This document shows positions 1-4,649 of a stretch of 5,183 nt of DNA, in pieces; position 1 is the first letter of the stretch, and every line of letters starts with the position of its first letter. Source of the DNA: Deltaproteobacteria bacterium (GTDB taxonomy: Bacteria; Desulfobacterota; Desulfuromonadia; Desulfuromonadales; BM103). The stretch is taken from positions 1 through 5,183 of the forward strand of contig JAFDBW010000326.1 in assembly GCA_019313105.1 (NCBI GenBank), read 5' to 3'. The notes under the pieces are model-generated. The model was not told the origin of the DNA. It made no database searches and was given only the letters and a program-made list of their open reading frames with translations. Both the position numbers and the translations under genes were made by a program.

Positions 1-262
1 CGCAACCGGCAAACCATCAATCAATGCAAGTGGATGCAGGGGTTGCGGCCCCTGACGCCGCCTTACTTTCTTTGCTTGTGCCAAAGAAAGTAAGCAAAGA
101 AACACACCCGGTACGAGTTATAGACATAGGGTTACCCATGTCCTTGACTTCTACACCCCAACGCCTTGTCCGCTACGCGGGTTCCCGGTGCCGAAAAGAT
201 GAACGTCGGCAGTGCGAAAACTCGGCTGGCGCCTCAGACAGTTCGCCCTGCTGATCGACGTT
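1..262. repeat. Structured intergenic element, probable dispersed repeat; no gene
   Basis: No credible gene is visible in 1-431, and this part is dense in hairpins. CAGGGG at 37-42 pairs with CCCCTG at 49-54. A perfect 13-bp inverted repeat lies at 62-74/82-94. GACAT-GGG at 123-131 pairs with CCC-ATGTC at 135-142 around one bulged A. A long imperfect stem pairs 202-218 with 242-262, with one mismatch and a four-base bulge (252-255). A 76-codon plus-strand reading frame (24-254) crosses it, but its translation (a PKKVSKE-type stretch followed by Arg/Cys/Ser-rich sequence) resembles the spurious products annotated over such repeats. That this belongs to a multi-copy intergenic family is recalled resemblance to repeats in proteobacterial genomes, not something one window can prove. 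The flanking gene to the left is outside the window. Confidence 0.5.
62..102. repeat. Perfect 13-bp inverted repeat with an alternative overlapping stem
   Basis: CTTACTTTCTTTG (62-74) and CAAAGAAAGTAAG (82-94) are exact reverse complements separated by CTTGTGC. A second exact pairing uses the same left arm: 67-77 (TTTCTTTGCTT) is complementary to 92-102 (AAGCAAAGAAA). The two stems are mutually exclusive. The cause is a short direct repeat of CAAAGAAA (82-89 and 95-102). No T-tract follows on either strand that would make this a classical terminator. It is best read as the core of the surrounding repeat element. Confidence 0.75.
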
Positions 263-318
263 AATCATTCGTCACAGGCGGCGGCACCAGGGGGAATAAA
301 GTCAAAGGCATAATCAGA

Positions 319-349
319 AAGGGCAACAGATGAACCATCTGTTGCCCTT
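319..349. terminator. Strong stem-loop, likely terminator of ackA
   Basis: Bases 319-332 and 336-349 form a perfect 14-bp stem with a three-base AAC loop; the core is GGGCAACAGATG against CATCTGTTGCCC. It lies about 80 bases past the ackA stop. Read on the minus strand it is followed by a weak U-rich run (TTTCTGATTAT), and on the plus strand by TTGTTGTC, so it could act in either direction. Stem strength is clear from the sequence. Assignment to ackA is by position, and the imperfect T-tract leaves intrinsic termination likely but not certain. Confidence 0.7.
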
Positions 350-391
350 GTTGTCATGAACTCTGGCCGATCTTTGTCCGCAGCAAGAGGA

Positions 392-416
392 AGAGCCAGG
401 GTTCCCCCTGGCCTCT
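392..416 (-). terminator. GC-rich hairpin just after the ackA stop codon
   Basis: GCCAGGG (395-401) pairs with CCCTGGC (406-412) around a four-base loop. AGA (392-394) pairs with TCT (414-416) across one bulged C. It begins 16 bases after the ackA stop codon. No U-run follows on the minus strand, so it is more likely a 3' mRNA stabilising structure or part of a two-hairpin terminator region with the stem at 319-349 than an independent intrinsic terminator. Confidence 0.4.
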
Positions 417-431
417 CCTCGCTTACATCTG

Positions 432-1700
432 CTATTTGCGTTGGAAATCGCTTGAAGAGAAGCTGTATTTGAAGTTCATGTGATCTGTATAGGTCCCTTC
501 GAGGATGGCGACCACATCTTCAGTGAAGACGAGTTCCTCGTCAGTCGGGATGACAAAGACTTTTACCGGCGAATCAGGAGTGGTGATGACGCTTTCCTCT
601 TTGCGGGTCATGGTGTTCCGGTTTTTCACCCGGTCGAGGATGATCCCCATAAATTCGAGACCCTCCAGTGCCTTCTCGCGAATCAGCCAACCCATCTCGC
701 CAACTCCCGCAGTAAACACTACGGCATCGATGCCCCCGGTTGCCGCGGCATAAGAGCCGATATACTTCTTCAGCCGATAGGCCTCCACATCCAGGGCCAG
801 CTGGCATCTCGGACAGCTGCCGTCCTCGGCACCCTCAATGACATCCCGGCGATCGGTAAATTGGCCGGTTATCCCGAGAATGCCGGCTTTCTTGTTGAGA
901 ACGCTGTCGATCTCTTTCGGGCTCAAACCTTCCTTTTCCATGATGAACCCGGGGATGGCCGGATCAAGGTCGCCGCAGCGGGTGCCCATGACAGCGCCCT
1001 CGAGCGGTGTCAGTCCCATCGATGTGTCGACGGAGATGCCGTTTTTGATCGCTGTGTGGGAGACGCCGTTACCGATGTGCATGGTGATGATGTTGCAGTC
1101 TTTCGGGGCCTTGTCGAGCATAACGGCAGCGCGCTTGGAAACGTAAAGGTGGCTGGTGCCGTGGAAGCCATAGCGGCGAACGCCGTGCTTTTCGTACCAT
1201 TCGTAAGGGACCGCATAGGTATAGGCGGCCTCTGGCATGGTCTGGTGAAAGGCCGTATCGAAAATCGCAATGTGGGGAACCTCGGGCAGGACCGCCTGGG
1301 CCGCTTCGATTCCCGAGATGTTCGGCGGGTTGTGCAAAGGTGCCAGGTGCTGGACATCCTTGATCGCCTGGAGGACGTTCTCGTCGATTTGGACCGAGCA
1401 GGTGAATTTCTCCCCGCCGTGCACGACGCGGTGACCGACAGCGGATATCTGGGTAATTTCGCTGACCACACCATACTTTTGATCGGTCAGGGTCTTGATG
1501 ATCAAATGAATCGCAACCTGGTGATCGGGGCATTCATATTCTTCACGGTAGGTTTCCCGCCCGGGGACTTCATGAATGATGAAAGAGTCGCCAATCGTGA
1601 CACGCTCGACCATGCCCTTGGCGATCACTTCCTTCTTCTCCCAGTCGTAGAGCTGGTATTTTACCGATGAGCTGCCGCAATTCAGGGCTAGAATATCCAT
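432..1700 (-). CDS. ackA: Acetate kinase
   Basis: This cytoplasmic enzyme of the acetokinase (ASKHA) family converts acetyl phosphate and ADP to acetate and ATP, and works reversibly with phosphotransacetylase. The ATG at 1700 gives 422 residues, a normal length. Visible family motifs are LNCGSSSVK (residues 6-14), HRVVHGGEK, FDTAFHQTMP, RRYGFHGTSH, HIGNGVSHTAI, DTSMGLTPLEG, GTRCGDLDPA and PTDEEL near the C terminus. With this start, Asn7, Arg91, Asp148, His180 and Arg241 fall exactly at the numbers of the catalytic and substrate-binding residues of Methanosarcina thermophila acetate kinase, and the PTDEEL Glu is conserved. A GTG at 1706 in the same frame would add two residues, but it sits only 2 nt from the GGAGG (1709-1713), whereas the ATG is 8 nt away. 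Monocistronic here: no pta is visible on either side. The stop is TAG. The family assignment is secure. Confidence 0.97.
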   Translation of the reverse strand: MDILALNCGSSSVKYQLYDWEKKEVIAKGMVERVTIGDSFIIHEVPGRETYREEYECPDHQVAIHLIIKTLTDQKYGVVSEITQISAVGHRVVHGGEKFTCSVQIDENVLQAIKDVQHLAPLHNPPNISGIEAAQAVLPEVPHIAIFDTAFHQTMPEAAYTYAVPYEWYEKHGVRRYGFHGTSHLYVSKRAAVMLDKAPKDCNIITMHIGNGVSHTAIKNGISVDTSMGLTPLEGAVMGTRCGDLDPAIPGFIMEKEGLSPKEIDSVLNKKAGILGITGQFTDRRDVIEGAEDGSCPRCQLALDVEAYRLKKYIGSYAAATGGIDAVVFTAGVGEMGWLIREKALEGLEFMGIILDRVKNRNTMTRKEESVITTPDSPVKVFVIPTDEELVFTEDVVAILEGTYTDHMNFKYSFSSSDFQRK

Positions 1701-1708
1701 ATCCACTT

Positions 1709-1713
1709 CCTCC
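1709..1713 (-). promoter_or_regulatory. ackA ribosome binding site, decides the start
   Basis: GGAGG on the minus strand ends 8 nt before the ATG at 1700 and only 2 nt before the upstream in-frame GTG at 1706. Spacing therefore favours the ATG. Confidence 0.75.
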
Positions 1714-1774
1714 AGATTTAAGGGTTATTGTTTTTTTTAAAAATTGAAAAACAAAATGCTGTTTTAAAGCTAAA

Positions 1775-1802
1775 ATTTTAGTCGGGTTTAAATTTTTGTT
1801 AA
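1775..1802 (-). promoter_or_regulatory. Predicted sigma-70-type promoter of ackA
   Basis: On the minus strand TTAACA (1797-1802, 5/6 of the -35 consensus) is separated by 16 bp from TAAAAT (1775-1780, 5/6 of the -10 consensus). Transcription would start near 1768, giving a leader of about 68 nt. The -10 box lies within the perfect 12-bp palindrome CTAAAATTTTAG (1770-1781), a possible operator. The region is AT-rich, which raises the chance of a fortuitous match. Confidence 0.5.
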
Positions 1803-1908
1803 GTCAGGTTTTATCTGGCCTAGGAGGCTTAAAACATGTTGTGAAAGCCTAATAGAAGGTTGGCAAAATTGCAAGTATTTTCAGGTTTGGAGGTTTCGCT
1901 GTTTGGGC

Positions 1909-1937
1909 TGGACAGAATTGGTCTGTTGCGGTAAACT
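1909..1937 (+). promoter_or_regulatory. Predicted sigma-70-type promoter of the ferredoxin gene
   Basis: TGGACA (1909-1914, 5/6 of the -35 consensus), a 17-bp spacer, and TAAACT (1932-1937, 4/6 of the -10 consensus) predict a start near 1944 and a leader of about 44 nt. A small inverted repeat, ACAGA/TCTGT (1912-1916/1922-1926), overlaps the -35 and spacer. CCGAA/TTCGG (1942-1946/1951-1955) forms a short hairpin right at the predicted transcript 5' end, which could protect the mRNA. Promoter and hairpin are inferences from sequence match only. Confidence 0.5.
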
Positions 1938-1973
1938 CCCCCCGAAAAGTTTCGGCACCAACAAATTATCAAG

Positions 1974-1979
1974 AGGAGG
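1974..1979 (+). promoter_or_regulatory. Strong ribosome binding site of the ferredoxin gene
   Basis: A full AGGAGG lies 8 nt before the ATG at 1988. It supports this very short reading frame as a real, well translated gene. Confidence 0.85.
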
Positions 1980-1987
1980 AAAGTTCC

Positions 1988-2158
1988 ATGGCCTACACAA
2001 TCAACGATGAGTGTATCAATTGCGCCGCCTGTGCAGACACCTGCCCGGTTGACGCGATCAGCGAGCAGGGTGACGTGCATGTGATCGACGCCGCACTCTG
2101 CACCGACTGTGGTGCTTGTGTTGACAGCTGCCCTGTCGACGCGATTGAAGCTCCCTGA
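1988..2158 (+). CDS. Small 2[4Fe-4S] (clostridial-type) ferredoxin
   Basis: This is a 56-residue soluble electron carrier starting MAYTINDECIN and ending at TGA. Two CxxCxxCxxxCP motifs are present: Cys9, 12, 15, 19 and Cys38, 41, 44, 48. In this family the first three cysteines of one motif plus the last of the other bind each cubane. The two halves are an evident internal duplication, both ending CPVDAI, and no extra domain is present. Such ferredoxins are low-potential partners of pyruvate:ferredoxin oxidoreductase, hydrogenases and related enzymes; the specific partner cannot be read here. The gene has a strong AGGAGG, its own predicted promoter and a strong terminator, so it is probably a highly expressed single-gene unit. 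It is divergent from ackA, which fits a role around acetyl-CoA/acetate metabolism (inference). A minus-strand reading frame over the same bases is a shadow. Confidence 0.96.
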   Translation: MAYTINDECINCAACADTCPVDAISEQGDVHVIDAALCTDCGACVDSCPVDAIEAP

Positions 2159-2194
2159 GCAACAATGTAATTTTAGGGTTGGATGCAAAAAGTA

Positions 2195-2231
2195 AAGGCC
2201 GCACCTGTTTTTCAGGTGCGGCCTTATTTTT
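2195..2231. terminator. Bidirectional intrinsic terminator between convergent genes
   Basis: A perfect 13-bp GC-rich stem (2195-2207 with 2213-2225, core GGCCGCACCTG) closes a TTTTT loop. On the plus strand it is followed by ATTTTTAT; on the minus strand it is followed by ACTTTTTGC. It sits 36 nt past the ferredoxin stop and 26 nt past the stop of the convergent zinc-ribbon gene, so it most likely ends both transcripts. Confidence 0.92.
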
Positions 2232-2251
2232 ATATTGATTTTGCTGTTCGT

Positions 2252-3931
2252 TTAACCTCCGCCGGGCTTTGAATCAACCACCTCGACGTTGATCGTGGCG
2301 ATATCGGCTGGCAGGTTGCGGAAAACGATGGTAAACGGGATTGATCCTCCCGAGGCGATGTTCATGTTGGAAAGGCTGTCGCCAAATTCATTATTCATCG
2401 CTTCTTCAATAGCACTGAATGACATATTTGCCAGCTCTGCATTATTTAGAGCGTTGCCGCAGAAGACCGTTTGCTGCAGGAGGGTTTTCCCTTTGGCGTC
2501 AACCAGGGTTCCTTTGATGGTGATCGATGAGCGACTACTCGTGTGGTTATTGACCGCGGATCCCTGGATGACCAGCATCTGGCCGGCCTGACCATTGACA
2601 TACGAACTGCCGCTGATGTTAATAGCGATTCGATCTCCCGGTGCAAACTCCTGGCTCTCACCGATGTAATCTTTGAGGAATGGCAGGTATTCGGCGACGG
2701 CATTCAGGTTGAGAGAACCTTGCTGCATGAACAGGAAGCCGGCCGCACCGCCCAGAACAACCAGTAGCAGAACCAGCAGGAGCACGATTCGCGACAGGGA
2801 GCTCTTTTTAGGGGGAGGAGGGACCGGCAGCGGCTCTTCATTATCATCGTCACGGGAGAGCGGTGGGGTCTGCTCGCGCCGAATGAAAGACTCCGGCTCG
2901 TCCTGTGTCCCCACGATGGCTCCGGCTAGGGGATCGTCGGTCTGTAACGTTGGCGCGACACTGTCGTCATCATAGCTGGAGAAGTCGATTTCGCCAAACT
3001 GCAGGTCCGCTTCTGACGAATCTTTGGGCGCGCTCTCCGGTCGGGCTGTATCGTTGTCAAACTGGGGCTCATCGAAATCAAAGGAATCGCCGGCAGGCGC
3101 ATCATCGTCCCATTCAGAAGCGGAGTCACTGCCGCGCTGAACGCCGTCATCAAAGCTGAAAGCGTTATCGTCATCCTGGTCCTCGAGGGCAAAGTCTGCA
3201 GGCTTCTGCTCAGTCAACTCTTGCGCACTGTCATCGCCCTTTTCAAAAGTAAACCCTGAGGTTTCTTCGGTCTCATCGTCGGTTGATTCGAAAGAGAATT
3301 CTGCGACTCCTGTCGATGTCGCGACTTCGGAGGTCTGGGCCGGACTTACCTCTTCACCAATGAGACCGGAGTCATCACCAAAGTCGAATTCGACGGGGCC
3401 ACCAGGCTCTATGGTCTCCTCGGACGCTTCAGGGAAATGGCTGGCTTGATCTTCCGGTGGTCCCTCTGGAGTCTCTTCAGCACTGGTTAAATCGTCTTCG
3501 GCGGGTTGGCTGGTATCGGTAAAGGAAAACTCTTCGGCAAGCTCATCGCCGGCATCGGCCTCGCCCATCTCCTCTTCCAGCCCGCTGAAATCAATTTCAT
3601 CACCCTGTGCCTGGGCAGCAGGCTCGGAGATGTTTTCCGCTTCTGTTGTTGGAGCCGGTTCTTCCTCTTGTTCGAAGGATTCCTCTTCAGGTGCGGAGTC
3701 ACCCTGTTCCGGGATGTCACTGGGAACCGCTGTTTCGTCAGGAGTCTCTTCGGACACCGCCTGCATGTTGAAGGAACCAAAATCTACGGTCTCTTCCACG
3801 GGCTCCGGTTCGGCCGGGGTGACGGTGAATATCTCCTTGCACTTCGAACAACGGACTTTGGTGCCGCCGGGCTTAATTTTTTCATCTGCCAAACGGAAGC
3901 GGGTTTGACATGCTTGGCACTGAATGATCAT
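2252..3931 (-). CDS. Zinc-ribbon (MJ0042) membrane protein with acidic linker and DUF3426-like C-terminal domain
   Basis: The 559-residue protein has four parts. Residues 1-36 are an MJ0042-type zinc ribbon with Cys5, Cys8, Cys28 and Cys31 (CxxC-x19-CxxC). Residues 37-350 are a low-complexity, strongly acidic, probably disordered linker; there is no Lys or Arg between 33 and 230 and only five up to 350. It carries about ten phenylalanine-acid motifs such as EEFSFTD, VEFDFGDD and SFDFDEP. A proline run and KKSSLSR then lead into one membrane helix at about 381-401. Residues 402-559 form a predicted extracytoplasmic domain resembling DUF3426 (GSAVNNHTSSRSSITIKGTLVDAKG). The positive charges before the helix predict a cytoplasmic N terminus. 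Start ATG at 3931 has AGGAG (3939-3943) at 7 nt. It lies 22 nt after hpt, so the two are probably co-transcribed. Function is unknown; similar zinc-ribbon/TM layouts occur in myxobacterial motility protein GltJ, but that is only an analogy. Confidence 0.85.
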   Translation of the reverse strand: MIIQCQACQTRFRLADEKIKPGGTKVRCSKCKEIFTVTPAEPEPVEETVDFGSFNMQAVSEETPDETAVPSDIPEQGDSAPEEESFEQEEEPAPTTEAENISEPAAQAQGDEIDFSGLEEEMGEADAGDELAEEFSFTDTSQPAEDDLTSAEETPEGPPEDQASHFPEASEETIEPGGPVEFDFGDDSGLIGEEVSPAQTSEVATSTGVAEFSFESTDDETEETSGFTFEKGDDSAQELTEQKPADFALEDQDDDNAFSFDDGVQRGSDSASEWDDDAPAGDSFDFDEPQFDNDTARPESAPKDSSEADLQFGEIDFSSYDDDSVAPTLQTDDPLAGAIVGTQDEPESFIRREQTPPLSRDDDNEEPLPVPPPPKKSSLSRIVLLLVLLLVVLGGAAGFLFMQQGSLNLNAVAEYLPFLKDYIGESQEFAPGDRIAINISGSSYVNGQAGQMLVIQGSAVNNHTSSRSSITIKGTLVDAKGKTLLQQTVFCGNALNNAELANMSFSAIEEAMNNEFGDSLSNMNIASGGSIPFTIVFRNLPADIATINVEVVDSKPGGG

Positions 3932-3943
3932 TCAGTTTCTCCT
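3919..3943 (-). promoter_or_regulatory. 18-bp perfect palindrome over the zinc-ribbon gene start, with its ribosome binding site
   Basis: ACTGAATGATCATTCAGT (3919-3936) is a perfect 18-bp palindrome that contains the ATG (3931-3929). The AGGAG (3939-3943) abuts it. In mRNA it could fold into a 7-bp stem with a GATC loop that would hide the start codon; in DNA it has the form of a dimeric-protein operator. Part of the symmetry lies in codons for the family-typical N terminus MIIQ, so coding constraint may contribute. The palindrome is a direct observation; a regulatory role is inference. Confidence 0.45.
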
Positions 3944-3953
3944 GATTGTAAAT

Positions 3954-4502
3954 TCAGACGTTCTCGACGACACGGATGTCGGGCAAGTCACGATATCTTT
4001 CGTCAAAGTCCAGACCGTAGCCGACGATAAACCCATCGTCCATGGAAAACCCGATGTAGTCAACCGGGACATTGGTTACCCGGTGGGCCTGCTTGTCGAT
4101 CAGAGTGCAGATCCGCAAGCTGGCAGGCTGGCGGTTCAACAGTATGCTACGCAGTGATTCCAGGGTTTGACCACTGTCGACGATGTCCTCAACGACCAAA
4201 ACATCCTTGTCCTTGATCGACATCTCCAGATCCTTGCGAACTTCAATAATCCCGGATGACTGGGTCGCGGAGCCGTAGCTGGCCAAGCGTACGAAATCGA
4301 TGACGGTTGGAGATTTGACGGCCCTGACCAGATCGGCAATAAAAAGGAAAGAACCCTTAAGCACCGCGATCATCAAGATCTCACGGCCATCGTAATCCCT
4401 GTCAATCTGGGCGGCGAGTTCTCTGACTCTGGCAGCAATTTCTTCTGCAGAAAAAAGTTGTGTTAATGAATGCTTATTTTTAGAAGTGTTCGGACTCGCC
4501 AT
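3954..4502 (-). CDS. hpt: Hypoxanthine (guanine) phosphoribosyltransferase
   Basis: This is a 182-residue cytoplasmic purine-salvage enzyme that joins hypoxanthine or guanine to PRPP to make IMP or GMP, releasing pyrophosphate. The type I phosphoribosyltransferase PRPP motif VLVVEDIVDSGQTL is at residues 101-114, with the acidic pair Glu105-Asp106. The pyrophosphate loop VLKGS lies near 47-51 and the flexible-loop Ser-Tyr-Gly at 75-77. Lys137 (LIDKQAHR) is the expected purine-contacting lysine, and VGYGLDFDERYRDLP near 160-174 is the typical C-terminal signature. Length is normal for bacterial HPRT. The N terminus has about ten extra polar residues (MASPNTSKNK), but no other in-frame start is available before the conserved region. 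No Shine-Dalgarno is visible before the ATG; the predicted promoter almost touches it. It is the first gene of an apparent two-gene operon with the zinc-ribbon gene. Confidence 0.95.
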   Translation of the reverse strand: MASPNTSKNKHSLTQLFSAEEIAARVRELAAQIDRDYDGREILMIAVLKGSFLFIADLVRAVKSPTVIDFVRLASYGSATQSSGIIEVRKDLEMSIKDKDVLVVEDIVDSGQTLESLRSILLNRQPASLRICTLIDKQAHRVTNVPVDYIGFSMDDGFIVGYGLDFDERYRDLPDIRVVENV

Positions 4503-4512
4503 GATCGGCTAT

Positions 4513-4541
4513 TCTATAGCAAAGCGGTCGGTTTATGTCAA
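4513..4541 (-). promoter_or_regulatory. Predicted promoter of the hpt operon, near-leaderless
   Basis: On the minus strand a perfect -35 TTGACA (4536-4541) is followed by a 17-bp spacer and TATAGA (4513-4518, 4/6 of -10). An overlapping TAGAAT (4511-4516) matches 5/6 but with a 19-bp spacer. The start would fall around 4506-4504, leaving only about 2-4 nt before the ATG at 4502. This agrees with the lack of any Shine-Dalgarno sequence there. Confidence 0.6.
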
Positions 4542-4556
4542 TTTTTTCACAGCAGC

Positions 4557-4586
4557 AAAATCCTGGTCGGGTACTGTAAAATCCTG
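4557..4586. repeat. Two AAAATCCTG direct repeats, 21 bp apart
   Basis: AAAATCCTG occurs exactly at 4557-4565 and 4578-4586, a start-to-start distance of 21 bp, or two DNA turns. Each copy is preceded by G and one variable base. They sit between the divergent hpt and DUF1573 genes, the second copy directly upstream of the DUF1573 -10 element. The arrangement resembles tandem sites for a transcription factor; no known consensus is recognised. Confidence 0.4.
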
Positions 4587-4595
4587 TGTTATACT
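4587..4595 (+). promoter_or_regulatory. Predicted extended -10 promoter of the DUF1573 gene
   Basis: TG-T-TATACT (4587-4595) is an extended -10 element whose hexamer matches 5/6 of consensus. No good -35 is found 16-18 bp upstream, which extended -10 promoters can tolerate or an activator can replace. The predicted start is near 4602, giving a leader of about 48 nt. Confidence 0.5.
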
Positions 4596-4649
4596 CATCG
4601 GCAAAAGGAACCCTTGGATATGCCGCCATTTCACTCCGGGAGTATTTCG

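Noticed and set aside
62..102. Possible CRISPR repeat, because of the palindromic short repeat.
   Set aside because: There is only one unit, with no regularly spaced copies or spacers and no cas genes in the window.
24..254. A 76-codon plus-strand frame in the left intergenic region.
   Set aside because: It runs through the 13-bp inverted repeat and other hairpins. The peptide is compositionally odd, has no visible domain, and has no good ribosome binding site before 24. It is treated as spurious over a repeat.
480..1670. A 396-codon plus-strand reading frame covering almost all of ackA.
   Set aside because: It is antisense to a clear acetate kinase. Its translation shows no recognisable domain and it has no independent promoter or ribosome binding site evidence. 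Long antisense frames are expected from the codon bias of the real gene.
1829..2188. A 119-codon minus-strand frame over the ferredoxin gene.
   Set aside because: It is the antisense shadow of the ferredoxin, whose cysteine motifs and AGGAGG are unmistakable. It starts near the bidirectional terminator.
3506..4030. A 174-codon plus-strand frame opposite the zinc-ribbon gene and the hpt 3' end.
   Set aside because: It spans two minus-strand genes and their intergenic gap. Its Phe/Gly/Arg-rich content is the complement of the acidic linker codons.
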